From Pinus tabuliformis (Eukaryota > Streptophyta > Pinopsida > Pinales > Pinaceae): a DNA stretch of 64,000 bases. The translations under genes were made by a program, and so were the position numbers. Below the pieces are notes generated by a model. That model ran no database searches, had not been told where the DNA came from, and was given only the letters and a program-made list of their open reading frames with translations. Location: NCBI GenBank assembly GCA_031772625.1, contig CM062808.1:478017655-478081654 (forward strand), written 5' to 3'. Numbering within the stretch: the first letter of the stretch is position 1; every line of letters starts with the position of its first letter. This document shows, one piece after another, positions 34,458-45,494 of the stretch.

Positions 34458-34893
34458 ATGACTGTTTATATTGAAAACTTGAGTTTGGATGCTGAGGTCA
34501 GCAAATATTGAAAGGAACGACTTAATGCCAGCATGGAGACTATAAAAGGTCAGTCAGATGTTAAAAAGGATGCCAGGTGTAAGTATTCGAAGAAAAGATG
34601 AAGTTTTGTCTTTTGTTGAAAAGTTTTCACTTTATATCCGAATTTTTAGGGTTTTGATAGAGCTGCTAAGGTGTCAAGTGCTACACATGTTGGGTTATGG
34701 GATGGCCAGATCATTAATTTTCTTCAGTCACACGGGACTATCCAAGGATTAAATGGCTTGAAACTGGATCATTAATACATGAACACCGATGGGAGGCAGC
34801 AACCGAGAATATAGGCTTCATTTTCTTATTGGTTGATGAATCATCTATGCATCAGGTATCCGGAGCTGTTCATACATTGAATCTGCTTTCAGT

Positions 34894-35253
34894 TTGGGTT
34901 TGGTTATTATTGTAATGCTACAGGTGGCAAGCTCTAAGGACGCATCAAAGGTTGTCGAGAATCCTGCTCTCTTGGATTCTGTGGATTGTATTTCTAAGGA
35001 GACCAAGGAAGAAATAAGGAAAATTCTGTGTTCCAAGCAGCTTTTCTATGAAGAGATGTGCTCTTATGACACTGCAAACAAGCTGTATGAAGCATTGTTC
35101 GAAAATGGTGAAGATGCTGCAGAAGATATGCAAAGCCAGCAGATGAGAGTTCAGGAACTGTTGTTGAACAAGTGGAAAGTTGAAATTGAGGCCCAAGCAT
35201 TAGAGCTTGAAAAGAAGCGGCCTTACTGTAACAAAGGTTTGATTATCATTTGA
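34894..35253 (+). other. 119-codon open frame inside the G LTR
   Basis: Starts TTG at 34894; the first ATG is 34915. After an acceptor-like GTAATGCTACAG it encodes VASSKDASKVVENPALLDSV, then KETKEEIRKILCSKQLFYEE and a charged, coiled-coil-like end WKVEIEAQALELEKKR. The copy at 40750-41109 differs at one residue (K to E). Upstream at about 34650-34760 another frame reads FDRAAKVSSATHVGLWDGQI. This pattern of exon-like blocks with splice-like edges suggests a captured host gene fragment. Family not recognised. Confidence 0.4.
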
Positions 35254-36055
35254 TGTGAAAAAACATGAAGTCAAGGTTCCAGATTCAATTAACTCAACCT
35301 CTTCTTATATCTCCTTTGAGATTAGACTCATCAGACTCTGTTGACATCACATATCAACATGATGACTCTGTCAAATTAAAAATACCAAGAGCAGGGGAAT
35401 TTCAGTTTTGTAAGTTGCATTGTAGATGGTAGGAATTCAAAGGATTTTGTTGATACTCACAGCATTGTTATGCAGATGTATTATTATCAAGACGCTATTA
35501 CCATCATATTGGATATATAATTGCAGAGATGATGCATCTTATGGACCTTTAAAAGAACATTCAGGAAGGGGAATCCAAAGCCCAAGGAGATTGAACAAAT
35601 ATCATTCCGGTTGCTAAATAAGCCATTTACAAATGCTTATCACTACATTCTGGAGATAAAGACTGGTTACAATTATGTGCAACAGAGGAAGCCGTTGAAG
35701 ACATGCTCCAAAGGCCTGGAACTAGTTATGGCTATTAAAGAAAAACAATCATTAACCTTCTCAAGCAAAAAGATCTAAGCATTCAAACAGAGGAATGCTA
35801 AAGACTGATGCTGTTAAGTTTAGTATCTTAGAGATTATTGCTGAAAGTAAAGAGGAGTGAAAATGAAGTCTGTGAACTTTCTGTATGATTAAGGGTTCTA
35901 GATGAGGTTTTAAAGATGGATCCAGCTGTCCTGATATTCCTCACCTCAAAGGATGTCATAACCAATAGAAAGAAAGCAGAGAAAATATCTTGAAGACAAC
36001 GGAGATAGGTTTATCTAATCAGGGGATTATTAGAAGACTGTGTTTTTATGATTAC

Positions 36056-36089
36056 ACAGCAGTTTCGTAGCGCGCTACGAAACTGCTGT
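36056..36089. repeat. Second palindrome (34 bp) in the G LTR
   Basis: The arm ACAGCAGTTTCGTAGCG (17 bases) plus its exact reverse complement; same core as the palindrome at 34420. The 3' LTR copy (41912-41945) has one mismatch in the centre (GTAGTGCGCTAC). Confidence 0.95.
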
Positions 36090-36592
36090 AGGTGATGATT
36101 TTAAAAGCACAGAGCAGCTAGCGTAATACGGTGAGCAGGAGTTGTGGAAGAGAGACATCTGTCTATGCCACCTACAGTACATTCAAAAAACATGGTAGTA
36201 CTTTATACCTGGGGTTGTTAAATGATTTGGGAACATGTTGCTACACTTTCGGAGAAGGTTGGGAGACATAGACCATTATAATAGGAGCACACCTTCTGGT
36301 CATTTAATGAGCCATCAGCGCTCTTAAGCATCCTAAATCAGCATCCATTGCACCTGTAGCTCAGCCATATCAGATTAATTGAAGGAGGACAGCTGTTAAA
36401 GCATTCAAGAAAGCATCAAGCATACGAGGAGAATGAAATTAGTATTTTATTTTGATTGGGATAGTGTGTAATTATAGTTCAGCATGTTTGTAATTAATGC
36501 ATTAGTTAGTAGCATGTAGGAATAGTTAATAGCCACCTTCGAGGCTCCCCTCATGCTGGAGGAGGAAGCTCGAGGTGTTTTAGTTTGCTTGC

Positions 36593-36600
36593 CTATATAT
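36593..36600 (+). promoter_or_regulatory. TATA box of the G LTR
   Basis: CTATATAT in TTGCCTATATATGGGCC, about 560 bases before the LTR end, a usual place for the U3/R boundary. The 3' LTR copy is at 42449-42456. Confidence 0.6.
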
Positions 36601-37156
36601 GGGCCAAGGTGAGATGTAGAAGGGGTTGGATACTTAATAGAAAAAGTGTGTTGTTTTGGGCCACTGTAAGATCTTTTTTGACAGTAATAGTAAAACAGAG
36701 TTTTTCTCTTCTCAAGATTCTCGAAGGATTGTCATGGTCAAATGAAGTGATGATGTGTTATACCTTATGTTATTTTATGGTTTTGTTGTATGCAATCACT
36801 CAGAATTCATACTTATATGCTCTGACTTCCTGTGTATACAGCAAGCTATGTGTGGTGGAATATGTTTGACTTGTAATGCTAAGAGCCTTGATTTCTATGA
36901 GTTCACTGTGTTTTTCTTGTCTACTTGATATTATAGACTCCATAGCCCAATGAGATATCTTTTGGTGTGTTTCCAACCAGTTATGCTTTCATAAGTAAAT
37001 AAAGAGTTAGCCATCTAGTGTTTGAAGGATTTTGTCAAGAGTTGTGAGAGAGCCCTCTCTGATTAGGAAGGCTAATTCCTAATCTAAAGTATGGTCTGAA
37101 ACAGTTACATGAGACCTGGCTTGGTTGCAGTCCCTAGTACTGGTTTTGTGATAACA

Positions 37157-37180
37157 TTTTGGTGCGTCTGCCGGGAGCTT
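37157..37180 (+). other. Primer binding site region of G
   Basis: Right after the LTR: TTTTGGTGCGTCTGCCGGGA. It resembles the TGGCGCCGTTGCCGGGGA-type site used by Athila/Tat-lineage Gypsy elements (tRNA-Asp/Arg type) with several differences. It supports a Gypsy rather than Copia assignment. Confidence 0.55.
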
Positions 37181-37239
37181 AAGATTGAATTTCTGAAGGT
37201 AGCAGGGGTTCAAATTATTTTCAAGGCTGCAAAACTACC

Positions 37240-38271
37240 TTGGCGACTCCATTGTTGAAGAATTCTAAGTTATATATTCATGGTGATTCCACTGGAGTTA
37301 TGAAAGACCCAGAAGCTGCCCTTCTTTGTTCAAGGTATGCATGCATTGATTTCTCAGGAATTCATGGTTTCCCAAATCATTTTCCTAGGGATGCATACTT
37401 TCTAAGGAATGGTCCAAAATTCAACGGTGAAGATTTAAGTTTAACCTTGAATCATATATCAGATTTTTGTGAATTTACACAGCTTCTTAGAGTTAAACAT
37501 GAGGATGTTTGCATTATGTTATTCTATGATTCACTTCAAGGGAAATGCAAACAGTGGGTTGAATGTTTGCCTGCCGAATCCATTAAATCATTTCAAGACC
37601 TTTGGCTCATGTTCTTGGAGGAATGGACAGATAGGACAGAGGAGGTGGCAGACTTTCCCTCAGTGGAGGGTTTCAAACAATGGAATGATGATCACAGTAA
37701 AGAAGAAACAAATGAATCCTTTTCTTTGTCCTTATCTTCATATCTGAAATCTTTTGACTGCAAGTCAGAGGATAAAATGAAATTTTTTGATGAAATTGCC
37801 AAAGATATTGAGAAAGAAATTGAAGGTTTAGAAGGACAGATTCAGGCATACAATTTTCATGATCATGATTATTATTCTCAAAAGTTTCCTGTGACAGAGC
37901 GCAAGGAGACTATGCTGGTTCCTCTCTCTTTCATGATTGAGGAATTGAACACTGTGGTTGAAGATCAGTTTGCACAGCTGGAAAGTTTCAAGGAAGGACA
38001 AGCTGATCATGTGTTCTGGGATCCTGTAGCTGATTACATGGAAGAGTTTTACTCTCCAGTGTTTCAGTTTTCATATGAAGATCAGAGACTATTTCAGTGG
38101 CAGTGGTTTTTACACTATCACATTGGATCTGAAATCCCATACAGTCAGAGACAATTTCAGTGGCAGCGGTCATCACACTATCACATTGTCTCTAAACTCC
38201 AAGACAGTCAAAGAAATCAAATATCAGATGAGGCTAATGATTGGCTGCATTGGAAGTTTCATATTGATTAA
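37240..38271 (+). CDS. gag: Intact Gypsy gag of element G
   Basis: A single open frame of 343 codons to TAA at 38269, and the only coding content of G. Residues 59-130 match the Ty3/Gypsy Retrotrans_gag domain: PKFNGEDLSLTLNHISDFCE, CIMLFYDSLQGKCKQWVECL, SFQDLWLMFLEEW. The C-terminal half is acidic. Residues about 282-302 and 303-323 are a tandem 21-residue duplication (63-bp units 38083-38145 and 38146-38208). There is no CCHC zinc knuckle. The first codon is TTG in ACCTTGGCGACT, which looks like a lost ACCATGGCG start; the next in-frame ATG is 37300 (residue 21), before the conserved domain. The protein would form the particle; polymerase functions must come from another element. Confidence 0.85.
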   Translation: MATPLLKNSKLYIHGDSTGVMKDPEAALLCSRYACIDFSGIHGFPNHFPRDAYFLRNGPKFNGEDLSLTLNHISDFCEFTQLLRVKHEDVCIMLFYDSLQGKCKQWVECLPAESIKSFQDLWLMFLEEWTDRTEEVADFPSVEGFKQWNDDHSKEETNESFSLSLSSYLKSFDCKSEDKMKFFDEIAKDIEKEIEGLEGQIQAYNFHDHDYYSQKFPVTERKETMLVPLSFMIEELNTVVEDQFAQLESFKEGQADHVFWDPVADYMEEFYSPVFQFSYEDQRLFQWQWFLHYHIGSEIPYSQRQFQWQRSSHYHIVSKLQDSQRNQISDEANDWLHWKFHID

Positions 38272-38478
38272 GCTGAGGAAAGTTTGAATTGTTAGGGTAG
38301 GTAGGTAGGTAGATTGCAAATAAGCTCAAGGTCAACTGAGCATTTTTCAGTAGATGTAGTTTTCTTTCTCCTCCAGTCATGCTTGTCAAGCAAGTTTCTG
38401 TTTGTCATAAATGGATAAGGCACTGAAACTACAGGTTCTTAGTGTACCACAAGGGCACACTATCCCAAGTGGAGCCAC

Positions 38479-41400
38479 TGTTATCACTGAAAATTCTAAT
38501 GCCAAAATTTCTCAGACTAGCTTGAGGACAAAGCACATAGATCCTTTTGGCAGTTTCGCAGCGCTACATGTTAGGTGATTTCGTAGCGCATAATTCCTAT
38601 GTTGCACTGGCTGCGCTACGAAATTGGGGAATTGTTCAAATCCATAGCCAATATTTCACAGTTGTCTTCTATGGATTCTGTGGAATATCTGACTCAACAT
38701 GTCACAGTGCTGGATCTTATCATCAATATACAAATAATACTGTTGTGTTTTATTCTCAAGGTTTTTCCTATAATCCCACTATATTGGCCAAAGTTTTGGT
38801 ATCCAAGAAGGAGCTATTCATGGTAGTATCTTTGATGAAAATCCAGAATACATTGACATTTGGCAGAGAAGGTTTGATAGATACTGCTGTGGTAATGAGG
38901 CACATAATGAAGGATTGGGATGCATTTTCATCTTTTGTCTTAGCAATACTTGGAAGTTCCCATCAGGGATCATTGAGAGCTCAAGAAGCCATTAATGAGC
39001 TCTTTCTTGTGTTTAACATACATTATACTGGAATACCGAGTATCAAATGCAATTGCTAGTTCTTCCTTTATAGCTGTTTTGAAATCCAATCATTCAGGAA
39101 GAAGGTTTTTTAAATAACATGTTGAATGGTTTATCTTATGATCATGTTTTTCCTTAGGCAAACAACCCAAACAGCCAGGCAATGACTATGCTCTAAAGTA
39201 TTTGAGATAAATCAGTGAATGGATGGTTGGAAGTTTTTTTTGGTGCTCCATGGCCACGCTCAAGAAGCTGGATTGACCTCTTAAAAGGAGAAGCATTTCA
39301 AAGAAGCAGAACAGAGCATTCAGGATATTATGGATAATGGTTCACTTCCAGCAATTCTAGAGGACTTGGAATGAAAGCAACATTTATTGAGGATATGGTA
39401 CAGGATGTTCCTATCAATTCTTTAAAATGTATTTTTTTTAAAAAGACACCTTTATCATTTTATGGATATCTGTGTGGTGGCTGGAAGGACGGGATGTCAA
39501 AATTGCTGTAGGTGATGTTTGTTACAGGCATACTTCTCTGTTTTAAGCAGTTAGCTTCCAGGAGGTATTTAGCACGGCTGAAAGAATATTTTCGAAAACG
39601 GAAAGAGGTTTTTATTCCTAACATACTGAACTAGAAAAACCTCTTTCAGTTTCCTCAAATCCGTTACGAGCTGAGAGAATCGAATGACTAAAGTTGCGCT
39701 ACAAAACTGCTGTAGATGCAGTTTTTAATTTCCTGTTTTACACATCTTTTTCAAGGATCGATTCTGGGCATATGGAGTAGTTTTTCAAAAAACCAAAAGA
39801 GGTTTTTGTTAAGAACGGGTTGGTTCACAAAAACCTCCTTTAGTTTTTCCAAATACGTTTTCTGTGAGAAGATATGAGCTCTGTCCCAAGAGCTATTTTT
39901 CAGGCAGAATAACAGTTTCGTGGCTGTAAGGAAAGGTAGCAAAAGCTTTGCTAGTCAGGTAGATGCAGTGGCTGAGGTGTACACCTGGACGGTTTCAGCC
40001 ATCAAACAAACCAAACATGTTAGAAAGATGAACATAACCCTGAGAGCCAGGAATCAAAGCATTAAAGGAAGAAGTTAGCAGCTTGAAGGGAAGCTAGGCA
40101 AACTAGCTAAATGATTCAAGGACAAATGTGCTTTCCAAATTTTGATATATTTTGGCTGTCAACATTCTAAAGCTTTTTGAGTCTTTTTGATGACCTTACA
40201 CCTATGTGGAATGACTGAAGAAATCACTGTGTTAAATTATTGTTGCTTTAAGGTTCTTATCTTAGTTTTGATTACCTACAGCAGTTTCGTAGCGCGCTAC
40301 GAAACTGCTGTAGATGACTGTTTATATTGAAAACTTGAGTTTGGATGCTGAGGTCAGCAAATATTGAAAGGAACGACTTAATGCCAGCATGGAGACTATA
40401 AAAGGTCAGTCAGATGTTAAAAAGGATGCCAGGTGTAAGTATTCGAAGAAAAGATGAAGTTTTGTCTTTTGTTGAAAAGTTTTCACTTTATATCCGAATT
40501 TTTAGGGTTTTGATAGAGCTGCTAAGGTGTCAAGTGCTACACATGTTGGGTTATGGGATGGCCAGATCATTAAGTTTCTTCAGTCACACGGGACTATCCA
40601 AGGATTAAATGGCTTGAAACTGGATCATTAATACATGAACACCGATGGGAGGCAGCAACCGAGAATATAGGCTTCATTTTCTTATTGGTTGATGAATCAT
40701 CTATGCATCAGGTATCCGGAGCTGTTCATACATTGAATCTGCTTTCAGTTTGGGTTTGGTTATTATTGTAATGCTACAGGTGGCAAGCTCTGAGGACGCA
40801 TCAAAGGTTGTCGAGAATCCTGCTCTCTTGGATTCTGTGGATTGTATTTCTAAGGAGACCAAGGAAGAAATAAGGAAAATTCTGTGTTCCAAGCAGCTTT
40901 TCTATGAAGAGATGTGCTCTTATGACACTGCAAACAAGCTGTATGAAGCATTGTTCGAAAATGGTGAAGATGCTGCAGAAGATATGCAAAGCCAGCAGAT
41001 GAGAGTTCAGGAACTGTTGTTGAACAAGTGGAAAGTTGAAATTGAGGCCCAAGCATTAGAGCTTGAAAAGAAGCGGCCTTACTGTAACAAAGGTTTGATT
41101 ATCATTTGATGTGAAAAAACATGAAGTCAAGGTTCCAGATTCAATTAACTCAACCTCTTCTTATATCTCCTTTGAGATTAGACTCATCAGACTCTGTTGA
41201 CATCACATATCAACATGATGACTCTGTCAAATTAAAAATACCAAGAGCAGGGGAATTTCAGTTTTGTAAGTTGCATTGTAGATGGTAGGAATTCAAAGGA
41301 TTTTGTTGATACTCACAGCATTGTTATGCAGATGTATTATTATCAAGACGCTATTACCATCATATTGGATATATAATTGCAGAGATGATGCATCTTATGG

Positions 41401-43012
41401 ACCTTTAAAAGAACATTCAGGAAGGGGAATCCAAAGCCCAAGGAGATTGAACAAATATCATTCCGGTTGCTAAATAAGCCATTTACAAATGCTTATCACT
41501 ACATTCTGGAGATAAAGACTGGTTACAATTATGTGCAACAGAGGAAGCCGTTGAAGACATGCTCCAAAGGCCTGGAACTAGTTATGGCTATTAAAGAAAA
41601 ACAATCATTAACCTTCTCAAGCAAAAAGATCTAAGCATTCAAACAGAGGAATGCTAAAGACTGATGCTGTTAAGTTTAGTATCTTAGAGATTATTGCTGA
41701 AAGTAAAGAGGAGTGAAAATGAAGTCTGTGAACTTTCTGTATGATTAAGGGTTCTAGATGAGGTTTTAAAGATGGATCCAGCTGTCCTGATATTCCTCAC
41801 CTCAAAGGATGTCATAACCAATAGAAAGAAAGCAGAGAAAATATCTTGAAGACAACGGAGATAGGTTTATCTAATCAGGGGATTATTAGAAGACTGTGTT
41901 TTTATGATTATACAGCAGTTTCGTAGTGCGCTACGAAACTGCTGTAGGTGATGATTTTAAAAGCACAGAGCAGCTAGCGTAATACGGTGAGCAGGAGTTG
42001 TGGAAGAGAGACATCTGTCTATGCCACCTACAGTACATTCAAAAAACATGGTAGTACTTTATACCTGGGGTTGTTAAATGATTTGGGAACATGTTGCTAC
42101 ACTTTCGGAGAAGGTTGGGAGACATAGACCATTATAATAGGAGCACACCTTCTGGTCATTTAATGAGCCATCAGCGCTCTTAAGCATCCTAAATCAGCAT
42201 CCATTGCACCTGTAGCTCAGCCATATCAGATTAATTGAAGGAGGACAGCTGTTAAAGCATTCAAGAAAGCATCAAGCATACGAGGAGAATGAAATTAGTA
42301 TTTTATTTTGATTGGGATAGTGTGTAATTATAGTTCAGCATGTTTGTAATTAATGCATTAGTTAGTAGCATGTAGGAATAGTTAATAGCCACCTTCGAGG
42401 CTCCCCTCATGCTGGAGGAGGAAGCTCGAGGTGTTTGAGTTTGCTTGCCTATATATGGGCCAAGGTGAGATGTAGAAGGGGTTGGATACTTAATAGAAAA
42501 AGTGTGTTGTTTTGGGCCACTGTAAGATCTTTTTTGACAGTAATAGTAAAACAGAGTTTTTCTCTTCTCAAGATTCTCGAAGGATTGTCATGGTCAGATG
42601 AAGTGATGATGTGTTATACATTATGTTATTTTATGGTTTTGTTGTATGCAATCACTCAGAATTCATACTTATATGCTCTGACTTCCTGTGTATACAGCAA
42701 GCTATGTGTGGTGGAATATGTTTGACTTGTAATGCTAAGAGCCTTGATTTCTATGAGTTCACTGTGTTTTTCTTGTCTACTTGATATTATAGACTCCATA
42801 GCCCAATGAGATATCTTTTGGTGTGTTTCCAACCAGTTATGCTTTCATAAGTAAATAAAGAGTTAGCCATCTAGTGTTTGAAGGATTTTGTCAAGAGTTG
42901 TGAGAGAGCCCTCTCTGATTAGGAAGGCTAATTCCTAATCTAAAGTATGGTCTGAAACAGTTACATGAGACCTGGCTTGGTTGCAGTCCCTAGTACTGGT
43001 TTTGTGATAACA
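38479..43012 (+). repeat. 3' LTR of G (4,534 bp)
   Basis: Starts TGTTATCACTGAAAATTC right after AAGTGGAGCCAC, ends TTTGTGATAACA, followed by TSD ccttt. The purine-tract candidate is weak (GGTAGGTAGGTAGGTAG at about 38294 is too far upstream; the 12 bases before the LTR are only partly purine). Confidence 0.95.
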
Positions 43013-43029
43013 CCTTTCTTGATGTCATG

Positions 43030-43720
43030 GGCTCTATCATGGATATTGACCAAGTTTTGTTCGAAGGAAGAAGCATTTCCTTGCTTATTTTGTTGGTGGG
43101 ATGTGCATTGTGGATGGAGTTAAGATAGCATTTGGAATCTCATAAGGGAAATGATGTTGGAAACCATAACCAACTGCAAATGGAGAGTGCCTTGTAGAGA
43201 CATGTAATGATCCCATTATTTGTTTTGATGGTGGTAAATGCAAAGAGCATGGACCAAGGTCATGTTAACTAACTCAACCTTTATATCACATTAATTGATA
43301 GCTTGAAAGTTTCCACAATGAATTTCAAGAATTGCATAAACATATGAAGTCATGATTGGTAATGATGTTCAATGATAAACCATAATAGCACCAAACTGTT
43401 AAAAGAAGTTTGTTGCAGCTTTAAGGGCATCAGTTTTCTTGTTGCAAGGAATGAACATTGCCATCTTTGAAAATATGCAAACTACTAGAATGATACAATT
43501 ATGCTTATTAGGCTAAGTGGTAGGCAAATCATTGATGATATCCACACTTATTTTACTCCTATGGCTTGTTGGGAACTTGCAAATACTAGTACACAACAAG
43601 CTTTTAATTAGAAGTGTTGCTTTGGCTGTAATGTGAACATCTCCGTATCTAATCTTCCACATGTTTCCTAACAAAAGGCTAAAATAAGTATTGTTGCAAA
43701 GCAACAAAATTTACACACCC
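43030..43720 (-). pseudogene. Element H: Gypsy integrase core, decayed
   Basis: On the minus strand 43720-43500 reads MWKIRYGDVHITA and CKFPTSHRSKISVDIINDLP, the integrase zinc/core junction of chromovirus-like Gypsy pol (family: W..ISMDFI.GLP). 43480-43400 reads IFSKMAMFIPCNKKTDALKA (family: VDRFSKMAHFIPCKKT.DA). 43190-43100 reads RHSPFAVGYGFQHHFPYEIP (family: T..SPFE..YG..P). Several frameshifts and stops. The integrase continues beyond element G at 32622. H is the oldest layer here. Confidence 0.75.
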
Positions 43721-43979
43721 CAAAATTCTCTCCATATGATGAAGAGTGGACCTCTCTGAGAAAAAAGAGGTGATCTAGTCTAGTTAGGACACAATTGCTT
43801 GAGCATGTACAGTAAGCTATTCTAGATTGTGTAGTCTAGGAAGGGCGTTTAGTTGACCTCTGTGGTTGTTGGATGGAGTTCATGACAATACCAAAATAGG
43901 GGTCATTCGAATATTGATCTATTCACTGTTGATATGATGCACTTCGTACATCTAAAATGGGAAGGACCTTAGTAGGCAT

Positions 43980-44261
43980 TCTGATGAGTAAATCAACCAC
44001 TTTATTAGGGCTATTCTTACTGACTAAATGAAATTTCCAAATTTAGGAAGCCTTTTTAATTGTTTTTGTTTGTGGATATTAGAATGGGAATTCAAGAATT
44101 GAAGAGGATGATAATCAACATGGAGGATAGTTTCTTCACCAAGGATGTAGTGTGACCATTACTTGAGTGCTCAAACCAATGCCTAGATTTCCTTGGCATA
44201 AGTGTTGTAGTTGAGCTTTTCTTGGGACAAGTTCTTTGAGTGGTATGTAGTTGGGTATCCT
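43980..44261 (-). pseudogene. Element H: Gypsy RNase H fragment
   Basis: On the minus strand from 44261: YHSKNLSQEKLNYNTYAKEI, QALVEALKQWSHYILGEETI, LHVDYHPLQFLNS. Gypsy RNase H reads YHSKKF....NY.TYEKELLA(I/L)V.ALK.WRHYLLG....HTDH.PL.(Y/F)L. The block is cut at 44261 by the insertion of A3, so RT would lie to the right, beyond A3 and outside this window. Confidence 0.78.
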
Positions 44262-45333
44262 TGTTGATTTCTAGTAGCATCGGATGTGCTCTAAGTCTCA
44301 AATTTTGCAGGGAGGCTTGGGCACATGTATTCCAAAGAACCCAGAAAGCGTTTTGGGAAATTCCACTCGGAGACAGTTTTATTAAAATAATTAATTATTT
44401 TTAATGAGTCCCTAAGTCTAAACTTAGGAAATTAAAATAATTAATGGGTATTAATCTAACTGTGGGTGTAACTTCTAGAATAAGACAAGGATCAAGCATA
44501 AATGATCTTAGCCATTGATTAGCTTCTAATCTGGGCCGTTGAATGTCAACAAGAAGATTATTTAAGGAGGCTTGAGGGTCATTTGAAAGACACACAGAGT
44601 GTTGATCAGTTAGATCGAATTGTTGAAGCTAGAGCCAGTGCAGTGATTTGTAGTGATCATGCGAAGAGGGGCAAAGGGATTTTTGGCTGGAGGATCTTCT
44701 CCGGAGCCAAGGATACTCAACAAAGAGGCAGAGAGACACACAGAGGAGGCAGTGCAAAGCCTTCTACGCAGAAGTCTGAAATTTGCTAGGAAGCGGGTTA
44801 TTCTGAGCTGAGAGGGCTAGAATCAGCTCCACAGGGCAAATCGATTCCCAGCAGAGGTGACACAGTGCCTTAGAGGCTGACCCAGGGTCCACACAGGGGC
44901 AACGCAGAAGTAGCCAGGGACTCAATGGTTCAGCTGCCAAATCAGCTGGGACTTGCAGTGTAGAGTGAGGTAATCTCACTAATTTCTTCTGACGAGTGAT
45001 ATTCTCTGTAACTGGATTGTCGGAAAGGCATCCAGTAGTTGTATTCAAAAATACTTCAGGTTATACTAAAAACCCTCAGATCTGTTGCACCAGTTTTCCC
45101 ACATTGGGTTTTTTTGGGGATGTTTGTCCAAAAACAACTGTCATTTGTGTGTATCTTTCTCTATTGTTTAGTTTCATGTTTCGGCATATTATTTAAATGG
45201 TGTAGGCTGCAGTGTATGTATTTTGATGTTTTCCGTAGGAAATTGCAAATAACTTTTTCACGTAAATCTAACAAGTAGGAGAAATATCATCAGTTGTTGT
45301 AGTAGGGATTCCCAGGTTTAAGGAATTTTCACA
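44262..45333 (+). repeat. 5' LTR of A3
   Basis: Starts TGTTGATTTCTAGTAGCATC and ends GGAATTTTCACA (1,072 bp), followed by the PBS TGGTATTAGAGC at 45334-45345. The R/U5 block TTTTCCCACATTGGG is near 45095. TATA-like ATTATTTAAGGAGG is near 44556. Confidence 0.9.
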
Positions 45334-45494
45334 TGGTATTAGAGCAGTGCAGGTGAAGCAAGAAGAACAATGCCAGAGATCCCAATGCTAACCAGAAAAG
45401 GAGATCAAAAGAGTTGCAGAAGGCAACAGTTTGAATCCCCAGAGGGGTTTGTGCAGTCCAAGCTAGAGGGTTGAATTTCGAGGCTGTCTCTCTT

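Larger units (their letters stand above)
32623..37156 (+). repeat. 5' LTR of G (4,534 bp)
   Basis: Matches 38479-43012 base for base at a constant offset of 5,856. It contains two long perfect palindromes (34420-34457 and 36056-36089), related half-sites, two AAAGAGGTTTTT hairpins, coding-like stretches (32691-33203, 34894-35253) and a TATA box near the 3' end (36593-36600). Confidence 0.95.
32623..43012 (+). mobile_element. Element G: young gag-only Gypsy with 4.5-kb LTRs
   Basis: Perfect TSD ccttt at 32618-32622 and 43013-43017. LTRs 32623-37156 and 38479-43012 are both 4,534 bp, with no indel and only about ten substitutions found by eye. Each LTR begins TGTTATCAC and ends GTGATAACA, a perfect 9-bp terminal inverted repeat. 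The interior is 1,322 bp: PBS, one 343-codon gag frame and a short tail. There is no protease, RT, RNase H or integrase. The design is that of a LARD/TR-GAG element but in the Gypsy superfamily, with LTRs more than three times as long as the interior. It inserted into the integrase of element H and nothing is inserted into it. Confidence 0.93.

Noticed and set aside
32623..43012. Large segmental duplication of 4.5 kb
   Set aside because: Termini TGTTATCAC/GTGATAACA, TSD ccttt, a PBS and gag between the copies show they are LTRs of one element.
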